A stretch of DNA of 64,000 nucleotides from assembly GCA_020342235.1 (NCBI GenBank), contig CP073215.1, forward strand, positions 1,612,001 through 1,676,000, written 5' to 3'. The notes below the pieces were generated by a model. The model made no database searches and was not told the DNA's origin. It saw nothing but the letters and a program-made list of their open reading frames with translations. The stretch comes from Saccharomycopsis phalli. Its lineage: Eukaryota; Ascomycota; Saccharomycetes; Ascoideales; Saccharomycopsidaceae. A program made the position numbers and the translations under genes. Positions 8,229 to 17,479 of this stretch are shown piece after piece. The number at the start of each line of letters is the position of its first letter. The first letter of the stretch is position 1.

Positions 8229-9515
8229 ATGCCAGAAGGTGCCATGAAGATACAGACGTCAAAGCAATGGGTTTTACCACCGAGACCCAAGCCAGGGAGA
8301 AAGCCGAGCTCTGAGCCTCCAACCACCAAAAGAAAGGCGCAGAATCGGGCAGCTCAGCGTGCTTTTAGAGAGAGGAAAGCTAACAAGATTCAAGACCTAG
8401 AGCAGTGTTTGAGTGAACTAAGGGCGGAGAAGAACCAGATTGAGATCAAACTCACCACTGTGAATAATGATTATAATATATTAAAGCGAAACTATGCGAC
8501 TTTGCTCCAGGGGAAGAAGTGTCCTTCATGTGAGGAACTAGCTGCCAAAGTCGCACAGTTTGAGAAGCAGGCTACACAGAATAACGAAGAAGTCTTGACG
8601 GCAGAGTCGTTTCCAACGCCACCGAGTCTTGCTGCTTTTGATTGTGGGGTGTGTGAGAAGGATGACTGTATATGCGAGACTGTCGGTATAAAGACCAGGA
8701 GTGTGACAAAGAGGTTGGAGCCTGTGACAAAGAGGTTGGAGCCTGTGACAAAGAGGCTGGAGCCTGTGCCGTTGAAAAGAAAACGAGAAGACAGTGAGCA
8801 TGAGGTGGATTTCACGTACAAGTTTAATGCGAGCGCGAAGCAAAAGAAGTTGGACCGGTTTCTCCATGCCAAGTTGCTTCAGAATATTGGCAACGCTAGC
8901 ATTGTCAAGGAGGACACGCCACAGAAGCAGCAAGATAAGTCTGATATTTTCTCCAACAATGAGCTATACAAGTCGTTTGTCTCCAGGGACTTGGATAACA
9001 TTGAGCCGTGCGGGTTTTGCTCGGATGACTCACCGTGTGTGTGCCGGGAAGCACACAAGGAGGCGTATGAAAATGACCAGCTTGACAAGCTCAAGGAGAT
9101 AAAGCTACCGCCAATCACTGGGCAAGCATCCAAGAAGCATGCAGAAAAATTACCTGCTCTCCATCCCGAGACCACGGTCGAGTTCAAAAACAACTACGAG
9201 TGCACAGGAAACCCAGGAACATGTCTACAGTGCCAGACAGACCCCATGTCCACGTTGTTTTGCACCACAATAGCCAGCAAGGTATCGGATACAAGATCGA
9301 CGCCGCTTCCTGACAGAAACACCAAGGGCAAACCGCTGCAGGATGATCTCTATATCCCATGCTCTGACGCGTACCGGACGCTCAGCAGGCACGAGCAATT
9401 CAAGAAAATGGACTTTGGTAACTTGGTTGGCAAGCTAACGACCAATGGCATGAAGGTGGAGGTTCAGTCTGTGGCGGCGGTGCTACGGGACATGGATCGT
9501 AATTTGCATTCATAA
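8229..9515 (+). CDS. HAP43: bZIP iron-response repressor, HapX/Hap43 type
   Basis: 428 residues from the ATG at 8229 (8244 is an alternative in-frame ATG). Residues 11-26, SKQWVLPPRPKPGRKP, are the Hap4-like module that binds the CCAAT-binding complex. A bZIP basic region (KRKAQNRAAQRAFRERKANK, ~34-53) and leucine zipper follow. Downstream are cysteine-rich clusters typical of HapX iron sensing: CGVCEKDDCIC (~139-149), CGFCSDDSPCVC (~260-271) and CTGNPGTCLQCQTDP (~324-338). Hap43/HapX represses iron-consuming genes in low iron together with Hap2/3/5. A triplicated VTKRLEP separates two Cys clusters. It is shorter than C. albicans Hap43 (634 residues). CCC1, a typical target, is ~13 kb away. 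Confidence 0.88.
   Translation: MPEGAMKIQTSKQWVLPPRPKPGRKPSSEPPTTKRKAQNRAAQRAFRERKANKIQDLEQCLSELRAEKNQIEIKLTTVNNDYNILKRNYATLLQGKKCPSCEELAAKVAQFEKQATQNNEEVLTAESFPTPPSLAAFDCGVCEKDDCICETVGIKTRSVTKRLEPVTKRLEPVTKRLEPVPLKRKREDSEHEVDFTYKFNASAKQKKLDRFLHAKLLQNIGNASIVKEDTPQKQQDKSDIFSNNELYKSFVSRDLDNIEPCGFCSDDSPCVCREAHKEAYENDQLDKLKEIKLPPITGQASKKHAEKLPALHPETTVEFKNNYECTGNPGTCLQCQTDPMSTLFCTTIASKVSDTRSTPLPDRNTKGKPLQDDLYIPCSDAYRTLSRHEQFKKMDFGNLVGKLTTNGMKVEVQSVAAVLRDMDRNLHS
8703..8765 (+). repeat. Three 21-base tandem units in HAP43
   Basis: GTGACAAAGAGGTTGGAGCC plus T occurs at 8703, 8724 and 8745, coding VTKRLEP three times. The third unit has CTG instead of TTG (8757-8759), which would read Ser under the CUG-Ser code. 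Confidence 0.9.
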
Positions 9516-9544
9516 TCTGTACACAATATATTTTCAGGATGGCG

Positions 9545-10459
9545 TTAATTTCTCTTTCTAATTTCATCCCATGTAGTACCGTTTGATCTCGGCAGCGCGA
9601 TGCTGACGTTGTTTTCCGACCGGACCCTGTCCCACGCACTGCCATACGCAGGTGGCTTTTCTTGGCGAGGCGAATCTTCAAGACCGGTGTCGGTGAGATC
9701 AAACTCATTGTGTGTTGGATCCGGAAAAGAATAGTCCTCTTCTCCAGACAGCCCAGAGGTCTCCAGGCCATAGTCCCGTGCCGGCTCATGGTTAGGCAGC
9801 CCACGACCCACAGTTGGAATGCCAATATTGTCAAGGCTCACTGATGCTTGTGGCGACGGATCATGTATTTGCGGTAGTCTCGGATCGTGTCTTTGCGGTA
9901 GTGGATTTGGCTGGTGTCGCTGCATGGATCTCGGGTCCTTCATTGCGTACTCTGGATTTGCAGCACTGGCTTGGTAGTAAAAGGCCATGCGGGAACTTAA
10001 AAGCGAGCTGATGTTAGAAGCCACCTCCAACACATTCTGGCCATTTTCAGCCTCGCTCTCAGCAACCTCTCTCTCCAAAATCGCATAGCTGTGACTCTGG
10101 GCCTCGCTTCGAGCCAATGGGAAAGTCAACATGTAGCAAGCAAACCCGCCTAGAAACGCTTTAAGCCCCACGCGGTTTCTTGGAATCATCTTTTTCTCAA
10201 GAATCTCCTTGGTCAGAATGTTGGCAGCCCGCAATTCCTCAAACTTTATTCGGGTCATTCTGATTGCATTTCTGTACTTGAATATAACAGCACCGGCCCC
10301 AACTACCATGGCTAGCGCATGCCAGACTGTCGCTCGGGAAGCAGTTCTCTGGCAGTACTTCTCAAGACTCTCTCTCTGGCTCTTTGAGAGAGAGTGGTCC
10401 AATTCATAAAACCTGATACGCTTGTTAAGCTTTTCTTGCTCCAATGATAATTCAGACAT
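9545..10459 (-). CDS. Membrane protein, possibly OCIA-domain-like (mitochondrial?)
   Basis: 304 residues. Two hydrophobic segments lie in the N-terminal part (~44-62, TVWHALAMVVGAGAVIFKY, and ~97-116, VGLKAFLGGFACYMLTFPLA), with a basic loop between them. The remainder is hydrophilic and rich in Pro, Asp and His. The C-terminus holds two short related motifs, SAWDRVRSENN and TTWDEIRKRN. This layout (helix with Cys, two membrane segments, a W/Y-x-E-L/I-R-x-x-N end) resembles OCIA-domain proteins of mitochondria and endosomes, but the resemblance is weak and I do not assign a function. It is head-to-head with THS1 (152 bases). Confidence 0.6.
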   Translation of the reverse strand: MSELSLEQEKLNKRIRFYELDHSLSKSQRESLEKYCQRTASRATVWHALAMVVGAGAVIFKYRNAIRMTRIKFEELRAANILTKEILEKKMIPRNRVGLKAFLGGFACYMLTFPLARSEAQSHSYAILEREVAESEAENGQNVLEVASNISSLLSSRMAFYYQASAANPEYAMKDPRSMQRHQPNPLPQRHDPRLPQIHDPSPQASVSLDNIGIPTVGRGLPNHEPARDYGLETSGLSGEEDYSFPDPTHNEFDLTDTGLEDSPRQEKPPAYGSAWDRVRSENNVSIALPRSNGTTWDEIRKRN

Positions 10460-10611
10460 GGGTCAAGTCCAAACCCCGGGCCGCACGCTTTATGCGAATT
10501 GCTACGCGCGCCACGCGAATATTGCTAAACGCCCGCATCAGGTTATGAGGCCAGACTGGACAATTTGGCAAAATTCAGCACTGGAAAAATTGAGTCACAT
10601 ACATCACACAA

Positions 10612-12738
10612 ATGTCTGACGAAGTAGTTGCTAAGGTGAAAGACCTCTCTGTCGCCCCTAAGAAGGAGAAGAAGCAGGCACCTCCAAACAAGGATTTCCT
10701 CGATCCTTTACCTGCCTTTGTCGACTCTCGAATTGAATTGTTTGAAAAATGGAAAAAAGAGTACGACGAATCTGTCAGCCAAAAGGCTGCAGCAAAGAAG
10801 GAGATCACCATCACCCTTCGTGACGGAGCCACCAAGCCCGGAATTGCCTGGGTCACAACTCCGTTGGAGATTGCTGTGCAAATTGGCAAAGGGTTTGCTG
10901 ACAAGCAATGCATCTCCAAGGTTAACGGCGAGTTGTGGGACCTTGACAGACCAGTGGAGACCGACTCCAAGATTGAGTACTTTGATTTTTCTACCGACGA
11001 GGGTAAGCGTGTGTTTTGGCATTCGTCCGCCCATGTCTTGGGTGAGGCCTGTGAATGCAACGTTGGTGCGTTGATTGTCTTTGGTCCTCCAACCAGCGAC
11101 GGATTCTTTTATGACTTTGCTGTCAAGGAGGACGTGTCTATTTCTCAAGCTTCTTTCCCTGCCTTGGAAAACATCGCCAAGAAGGCTATTAAGGATAAGC
11201 AAAAGTTTGAGAGATTGGAGCTTACCAAGGAGCAGCTTTTGCAATTGTTCAGCTACTCCAAGTACAAGACTTACTTGGTGAACAGCAAGGTCCCAGACGG
11301 AGAATCTTCCACCGTATACAGAAACGGCCCATTGATCGACTTGTGTCTTGGTCCACATATCCCTCACACTGGTAAGATTAAGGCATACAAGCTTTTGAAA
11401 AACTCCTCCAGTTACTTCTTGGGTGACGCCAAAAATGAATCCTTGCAACGTGTGTATGGTATTTCTTTCCCTGACAAGAAACTCTTGACTGAACACTTGG
11501 AGTTTTTAAAGGAGGCAGAAAAGAGAGACCATCGGAAAATTGGTAGGGAGCAAGAATTGTTCTACTTCAACGAGATGTCGCCTGGTTCCTGTTTCTGGTT
11601 GCCTCACGGTGCCAGAATATACAACACCTTGATCGAGTACTTAAAGAAGGAGTACCACTCTCGCGGATACCAAGAGGTCATCACCCCTAACATGTTCAAC
11701 GTCAAATTATGGGAGACTTCTGGCCACTGGCAAAACTACCAGGAGAATATGTTTTCCTTCGATGTGGAAAAGGATAAGTATGCATTGAAGCCAATGAACT
11801 GTCCAGGTCACTGTCTTATTTACAAGTTCAGAGAACGGTCTTACAGAGAGCTTCCATGGAGAGTTGCTGATTTCGGTGTGTTGCACCGAAATGAGTTCTC
11901 TGGTGCTCTTACCGGATTGACTCGAGTCAGAAGATTCCAACAGGATGACGCGCATATTTTCTGTCGTCAAGACCAGATTGAGCTGGAGCTTTCTGCAATG
12001 TTCAACTTTTTGGAAAGCGTCTATGGCGTCTTGGGATTCGAGTTCAAGATGGAGTTGTCAACTAGACCAGAGAAGTCTCTTGGTGACAAAAAGACTTGGG
12101 ACTTTGCTGAGGCACAATTGACAGATGCCTTGAACAAATTTACTAAAAACTGGACTATCAACCCAGGCGATGGTGCTTTCTATGGTCCAAAGATTGATAT
12201 TACAATCTCTGATGCATTGAAAAGATATCACCAGTGTGCTACTATCCAGCTCGACTTCCAATTACCGGAAAACTTCAAGTTGACTTATGTTGATCAAACA
12301 GAGGCTACCAACAGACCAGTTATGATTCACAGAGCTATTTTGGGATCTGTGGAGAGAATGACTGCCATTTTGACCGAGCATTTTGCCGGAAAGTGGCCTT
12401 TCTGGTTATCCCCAAGACAAGTTTTGGTGGTGCCTGTCAGTCCTAAGTATGAGGAATACGCCAACAAGGTCAAGTCCAAATTATATGACTTGGGATTCTG
12501 GGCCGACGTTGACAACACCGGTAACACATTGAACAAGAAGATTAGAACCGGCCAGTTATTGAAATACAACTTCTTATTTATTGTTGGTGAGCAAGAGCAA
12601 GAATCTAACGGTGTCAATATCCGAAACAGAGACATCGAAGACTTGCAAACCAAGAACGATATGGTTTCTTTGGATAAGGTTATCGAGCAACTCTTAGACT
12701 TGAAGGCCTCCAAGAGAAGAGACAACAAGTTGTTGTGA
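10612..12738 (+). CDS. THS1: Cytoplasmic threonyl-tRNA synthetase
   Basis: 708 residues (S. cerevisiae 734). In order: a charged N-terminal extension, a TGS domain (~58-120), a second additional (editing-like) domain with [12 protein letters not shown] and later [13 protein letters not shown], the class II catalytic core (~300-590) with [25 protein letters not shown] (zinc-ligand Cys near 397), [29 protein letters not shown] (motif 2) and [13 protein letters not shown] (motif 3 with a zinc-ligand His), then the anticodon-binding domain to the C-terminus. It charges tRNA-Thr in the cytoplasm. Codon choice is clearly biased, as expected for a highly expressed gene. Confidence 0.97.
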   Translation: MSDEVVAKVKDLSVAPKKEKKQAPPNKDFLDPLPAFVDSRIELFEKWKKEYDESVSQKAAAKKEITITLRDGATKPGIAWVTTPLEIAVQIGKGFADKQCISKVNGELWDLDRPVETDSKIEYFDFSTDEGKRVFWHSSAHVLGEACECNVGALIVFGPPTSDGFFYDFAVKEDVSISQASFPALENIAKKAIKDKQKFERLELTKEQLLQLFSYSKYKTYLVNSKVPDGESSTVYRNGPLIDLCLGPHIPHTGKIKAYKLLKNSSSYFLGDAKNESLQRVYGISFPDKKLLTEHLEFLKEAEKRDHRKIGREQELFYFNEMSPGSCFWLPHGARIYNTLIEYLKKEYHSRGYQEVITPNMFNVKLWETSGHWQNYQENMFSFDVEKDKYALKPMNCPGHCLIYKFRERSYRELPWRVADFGVLHRNEFSGALTGLTRVRRFQQDDAHIFCRQDQIELELSAMFNFLESVYGVLGFEFKMELSTRPEKSLGDKKTWDFAEAQLTDALNKFTKNWTINPGDGAFYGPKIDITISDALKRYHQCATIQLDFQLPENFKLTYVDQTEATNRPVMIHRAILGSVERMTAILTEHFAGKWPFWLSPRQVLVVPVSPKYEEYANKVKSKLYDLGFWADVDNTGNTLNKKIRTGQLLKYNFLFIVGEQEQESNGVNIRNRDIEDLQTKNDMVSLDKVIEQLLDLKASKRRDNKLL

Positions 12739-12799
12739 TTCTTAGGATAGTATTACGGGTGTATTGTAATAAATGCTATATAATATATTAGATTATCTA

Positions 12800-15700
12800 T
12801 CAATATTCCTCCTTTTCAAGAAGCCCTTCAATGTTTTTCACTAAGCTGGTTAGACAGTCTATTTTTGATCCAGTAACTTTTTTCTTCTTGCGACCCTGTG
12901 ATACTGCTTTTGAGTCAGTAGCCAATTTTAACAACCGGTAAATTTCGGGGTACTTCAAGTCGTCATAATCCGCACTAATACCCTGATTCACTGCTATATT
13001 ATCTTTAATTTGAATCAACTCACAGGTGTCTGACTCCAGGTGAATTTCTTTCGGCTCACGTATCTTACAAAAATCAGTGTAGTCGATAAGCAACCACGAA
13101 ATCACATCTAGTATGCCTTTTGAAATCTCGGGACACTCCTTAAAGGCCTTCCCGATATTGCTCTTCAAATTTTGACCATTGGAAACTTCCTGGAATGCTA
13201 TCATTTCGTCAGCCAAAAACTCCAAAAGACGTCTTTCACCCACTGTTTGAATAATTACCGGGAACAATAGTGGGTCATACTGAGGGATAGTTAATGTCTT
13301 GTGTCGACTAGAAATGTTCCATTTAACCAAAGATATAAGATTGCCCTCTAACATTTGCAAAGTAGGAACTTCCTTGTGCTTGTAATGACGTAACATATAG
13401 CCATTGTCAAAGAAACGCCCCGAAGAAGTGATTAAGGTCTCATTGAATGAATAATCATTTGATAATATTACATTTTCTAGTATCAGTGCCACGTTTGGAG
13501 TCAATGTGTATCCTCTAAGGGCCTGCAATAATGATGGGCAGGCTATTTGTAAGATCAAACCATGAATTACTTTTGCCTCTTCATTGACCATTGGCACAAG
13601 CAAAAAGTTAATAACATTTAAAATAGATTCAATGGACTTTGGATCCTGAGGATTCCAGATATACCCCTGCAACCAACTGAAAACGCCTAATAACGGAACA
13701 AGCAAAAACTGCTGAAAAAAATATTCGTTACCGCCCTTGAATGTGTCAAAATCTAGACAGTTTTCTTTATAAGCAGTAAATGATTGCTTAAAAATTATTG
13801 GAATGAGGTTCAAGCATTGCTTCACTGAAGTCTTGTTCATTAATTCATCAGAGATTCCGCTAGATGAATCAAACAAAGCCGTAATCCATTCGTTAATTAG
13901 ATCATTAGCCACTGCGGCCTCTGAGGAATTACTCAAGTAGCAGTTGTAGCTCCCAAAGTTAGTGAGACTGTCAATGCAGAAGGAATATTGCTTATTGTCC
14001 ATAGTCAACATGATTAAATCGTCCAACTGCAAGTTATATCTAGCAACTATGAAAAAGACAAACAAGTACAAGCAACTAAAGTCTGTGTAAGTATCCTGAA
14101 AATTGACGTCTTCTTCATCACTTTGCCAGAGATCCAAATAGCTGATTATAGGTTTCACAAAATTCAAAGGCCCGGTGTAGAATACAATGACATCTAACGA
14201 CCTAAGATTAAGCATTAAGCTCAATGAAAGATGCCTAAGAAATGTATTCTTTTTCTGCTTCATCAAATTCACAATATCCTGATAGATCACAACGCTGATT
14301 TCAAATTGTTTAGTGCCTTCAAAATCAGGAATCTGAGCTAAGAATCGAGCTATACCAGAGTCTGATACAGATTCAAACTCAGGATTTCTGCTGAAAAAAA
14401 TCTTTTCAATATACTGCTGTAGGTTATTAACTACTTCTCCGGTGGTGGCAACTTTCACTGTGTCGTCAATATTTAGCATCCTTACTTCCGCCTTAGCGTC
14501 CTCTTTTAAACAGGAAACAAAGTCTTCCAAATGAATTAACTTCAAGGCAATGCAGCTCTTTAAGAAGTCGTGTCTCATATCCACCACAGTGGAAGGAAAA
14601 GAAGAAAATATATCATCTTCATCGTTTGTCAGAAGTGCTTTAATAGGATCAAGATCATCGATCTTTGCATTTGAAATAAGGCTTCTATTTCTGGCATTGT
14701 GATCGTCTGTTGCAAAGAGTTTAAGCACTTTTACTATCCGTGGATCCAAGTACGTTATTGCTTCCATTATGGCTGTCTGGACCGGAACCGAAAAGGGGCC
14801 GCTAGAGTCAACTGTAAAATTAGAAATTGACTCCAAAGATGCGTCATTATTGTAAAAATTGTATATGTCTTTGCCATTACTAATTTTCAATCGAAGGATT
14901 AATAATGGAAGCTGTTTCTCTATGAAGAGCTTCCAACGAAGGAGAATATTGGTCGCGATCCCATTAGCTGCAGAGATGCAAAAGCATTCCATTGAAGTAT
15001 TCACCAAACTGCCAATTAATAATTTGGATACATTGATATGATTCCTCGTACCTGAAATCTCCAACTCTTCTCTTAACATGATCTCAAACCTCTTTAAGAA
15101 CGCTTTGCTAGTGGTGTTTTGTGTTTCTATAGCTCTGTTCAACAAGACTAATTTTGCAAGTTTTGAACAATTTCGACTTGAAGTCGCTGGTTTAGTTAGC
15201 CTCTTTGTATCATCAAAATGACGTTCCAAGTGTTCATCAATATAGGTGCTGAGGTACGCCAATTCAGGGAAGATTTGGGTCATCTTTAAGTTGAATTCGT
15301 ACATTGCTTCCACAAAGCGTTTTGGTATTATGATCTGGCCTGTCTGCTTGGAGTTAAGTTCCAGAATCTTATCGATAATTGCACCCACAAAATACACTAT
15401 TGTCTTGCTTAATATTTTGTCTTGTGGGATACACAAGGTATACTCTGCGAGCCTCTGAAAGAATTTACGGTCGTCATGCTGGAATACCTGTTCCACCAAG
15501 CTGGATAACTTGTCGCTGTCATCCAAAATGCCCTGGATTAGGTATATTTGGACTTCCACATCGCTGTTGTTTAGCACCAGCAAAACGTTGGTAAACCCGA
15601 GTTTATCTCGGTTAATATCATCCAACATGACCAGCAAGGCACACTCAATCCACATGGTAGTATAAGACGCATCCAACTTTGTATTAACAAACTCACTAGC

Positions 15701-15820
15701 GCTTATTGGAAACTTGTTGTTATACTCAAAGAGAAGGGTCTTAAAGTCCTCCGGTGAATAGTGCCTCTTAATGCACGTGGTTATCAACAAGTCAAGATTC
15801 ACGGAATTGTCGTCAGGCAT
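12800..15820 (-). CDS. NUT1: Mediator tail subunit Med5/Nut1
   Basis: 1006 residues from the ATG at 15820. The frame is open up to an ATG at 15955, but the sequence after the inner ATG (MPDDNSVNLDLLITTCIKRH, then YSPEDFK and a KFP motif) lines up with the start of S. cerevisiae Med5, and the outer ATG would overlap the TRP3 promoter. The protein is all-helical, without catalytic motifs, and of the length expected for Med5 (1132 in S. cerevisiae). Med5 is a non-essential tail-module subunit of the RNA polymerase II Mediator. It converges on THS1 (61 bases between stops) and diverges from TRP3. Identity rests mainly on the N-terminus and size. Confidence 0.7.
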   Translation of the reverse strand: MPDDNSVNLDLLITTCIKRHYSPEDFKTLLFEYNNKFPISASEFVNTKLDASYTTMWIECALLVMLDDINRDKLGFTNVLLVLNNSDVEVQIYLIQGILDDSDKLSSLVEQVFQHDDRKFFQRLAEYTLCIPQDKILSKTIVYFVGAIIDKILELNSKQTGQIIIPKRFVEAMYEFNLKMTQIFPELAYLSTYIDEHLERHFDDTKRLTKPATSSRNCSKLAKLVLLNRAIETQNTTSKAFLKRFEIMLREELEISGTRNHINVSKLLIGSLVNTSMECFCISAANGIATNILLRWKLFIEKQLPLLILRLKISNGKDIYNFYNNDASLESISNFTVDSSGPFSVPVQTAIMEAITYLDPRIVKVLKLFATDDHNARNRSLISNAKIDDLDPIKALLTNDEDDIFSSFPSTVVDMRHDFLKSCIALKLIHLEDFVSCLKEDAKAEVRMLNIDDTVKVATTGEVVNNLQQYIEKIFFSRNPEFESVSDSGIARFLAQIPDFEGTKQFEISVVIYQDIVNLMKQKKNTFLRHLSLSLMLNLRSLDVIVFYTGPLNFVKPIISYLDLWQSDEEDVNFQDTYTDFSCLYLFVFFIVARYNLQLDDLIMLTMDNKQYSFCIDSLTNFGSYNCYLSNSSEAAVANDLINEWITALFDSSSGISDELMNKTSVKQCLNLIPIIFKQSFTAYKENCLDFDTFKGGNEYFFQQFLLVPLLGVFSWLQGYIWNPQDPKSIESILNVINFLLVPMVNEEAKVIHGLILQIACPSLLQALRGYTLTPNVALILENVILSNDYSFNETLITSSGRFFDNGYMLRHYKHKEVPTLQMLEGNLISLVKWNISSRHKTLTIPQYDPLLFPVIIQTVGERRLLEFLADEMIAFQEVSNGQNLKSNIGKAFKECPEISKGILDVISWLLIDYTDFCKIREPKEIHLESDTCELIQIKDNIAVNQGISADYDDLKYPEIYRLLKLATDSKAVSQGRKKKKVTGSKIDCLTSLVKNIEGLLEKEEY

Positions 15821-15947
15821 GCTATCGCTCCTGATTTCAATGGAGAGACCGGAGTCGTTCATACTGACAATCACCTCGCTTGCAATATTCGCATCTCGAC
15901 CATATATGCTGCACCAGGGCACATGACCATTTTTCAGCGGAAATCCT

Positions 15948-15954
15948 TGAGTCA
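15948..15954. promoter_or_regulatory. Consensus Gcn4 site TGAGTCA upstream of TRP3
   Basis: A perfect TGAGTCA lies 22 bases before the TRP3 ATG. General amino-acid control by Gcn4 is known for tryptophan genes in yeasts. The site overlaps the in-frame upstream ATG of the NUT1 frame, which supports the shorter NUT1 start. Confidence 0.6.
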
Positions 15955-15975
15955 TAATCTTCCTTGAGTTTGTTA

Positions 15976-17415
15976 ATGGTGAAGAAAGTTCTTTTATTGG
16001 ATAATTACGATTCGTTTACCTGGAATATATATCAGTACCTCTGTCAAGAGGGAGCTGATGTTGAGGTTTTCAGAAACGACAAAATCACAATTCCCCAGAT
16101 TAAGGCCAACAACTATGATACCATAGTACTTTCACCTGGCCCTGGTCATCCTAAAACCGATAGTGGAGTATGCCAAGACGTAATCAGGGAGTTCAAGGGC
16201 AAGCTTCCTGTATTTGGAATTTGTCTTGGACAACAGGCCATGTACCAAGTTTTTGGAGGTGTGGTTGAATATGCAGGCGAAATTGTCCACGGGAAGACTT
16301 CCAACATCAAGCATGATGGTAAAGGATTGTTCAAGGATGTGCCACAAGGGATTTCGGTGACACGGTACCACTCTCTTGCAGGAAACATTTCCTCGTTGCC
16401 AGAAGAGTTGGAAGTCACTGCGGAAACCGACAATGGTATAGTAATGGGAGTTAGACACAAGAAGTATGTGATTGAAGGGGTCCAGTTCCACCCGGAGTCG
16501 ATTTTAACCGAGGAGGGGCACTTGATGATCAAGAATTTGTTGTCCATCGATGGAGCCACCTGGGAGGAGTGCCAGAAGTGCAGCAAGGGTGTCCAGACGG
16601 GAGGAAACATTTTGGACAAGATCTACAACAAGAGAATGCAAGACTACGCCGAGCAAAGCCAGATTCCAGGGAAGAGCTTTGAAGACTTGGAGAAATTATA
16701 CTCCTACAATTTGAGTCCTCCAGCGTTGGATTTCTACAAAGTTCTATCGGCAACCAAGGGTAATTCTGTCATTGCTGAGATCAAGAGAGCCAGTCCTTCA
16801 AAGGGAAATATCGCCTTGGAAATAGACGCCATTGGCCAGGCAGACAAGTACGCATCGTCTGGGGTCCGGGCAATTTCAGTCTTGACCGAGCCACACTGGT
16901 TCAAAGGGTCCTTGGACGATTTAAGAAACGTACGCAGTTTGTTGGACAAAAAGTACGGTGACAAGCGACCTGCATTGCTCAGAAAGGAGTTTATTTTCAA
17001 CAAGTACCAGGTCTTGGAATCACGTCTTGCTGGTGCCGACACTGTTTTGTTAATTGTCAAAATGCTCAGTCCTCAGGTGCTACAGGAGTTATACGCGTAC
17101 TCGGTGTCCCTTGGAATGGAGCCATTGGTGGAAGTGAATAACGCCGAGGAGATGAAGGTGGCAATTGACATCAAGGCCAAGGTCATTGGAGTTAATAACA
17201 GAAACTTGACTACATTTAACGTTGACTTGAACACCTCGTCTAGTCTTGTTGGCTTGTTACCTAAGGGAGCAATCTTGTTAGCGTTGTCTGGCATCTTTGA
17301 TCAAAAAACCGCCGCAAAGTTCAGTGGTGAAGGCATCAACGGGTTTTTGGTAGGCGAGGCGCTCATGAGAGCCAAGGATCCAGGTGCATTAATCCGTGAG
17401 CTTATTGAGGCATAA
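15976..17415 (+). CDS. TRP3: Anthranilate synthase glutaminase / indole-3-glycerol-phosphate synthase (bifunctional)
   Basis: 479 residues from the ATG at 15976. The N-terminal class I glutamine amidotransferase (~1-195) has the catalytic triad visible as GICLGQ (Cys83) and FHPES (His171, Glu173), and the oxyanion block [13 protein letters not shown]. The C-terminal half (~220-479) is a TIM-barrel indole-3-glycerol-phosphate synthase with [43 protein letters not shown] and the phosphate-binding ALSGI. This two-domain order is the Saccharomycotina form; many filamentous fungi have a third PRAI domain. It supplies ammonia for anthranilate and closes the indole ring in tryptophan synthesis. Confidence 0.97.
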   Translation: MVKKVLLLDNYDSFTWNIYQYLCQEGADVEVFRNDKITIPQIKANNYDTIVLSPGPGHPKTDSGVCQDVIREFKGKLPVFGICLGQQAMYQVFGGVVEYAGEIVHGKTSNIKHDGKGLFKDVPQGISVTRYHSLAGNISSLPEELEVTAETDNGIVMGVRHKKYVIEGVQFHPESILTEEGHLMIKNLLSIDGATWEECQKCSKGVQTGGNILDKIYNKRMQDYAEQSQIPGKSFEDLEKLYSYNLSPPALDFYKVLSATKGNSVIAEIKRASPSKGNIALEIDAIGQADKYASSGVRAISVLTEPHWFKGSLDDLRNVRSLLDKKYGDKRPALLRKEFIFNKYQVLESRLAGADTVLLIVKMLSPQVLQELYAYSVSLGMEPLVEVNNAEEMKVAIDIKAKVIGVNNRNLTTFNVDLNTSSSLVGLLPKGAILLALSGIFDQKTAAKFSGEGINGFLVGEALMRAKDPGALIRELIEA

Positions 17416-17479
17416 CTGATAATAAATATCATAATAGGCTAATTGGAATTATAAATGAAACTTAAATGTATTTAATAGG

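Noticed and set aside
15821-15955. 45-residue N-terminal extension of NUT1
   Set aside because: The family start matches the inner ATG, and the extension would cover the TRP3 promoter and Gcn4 site.
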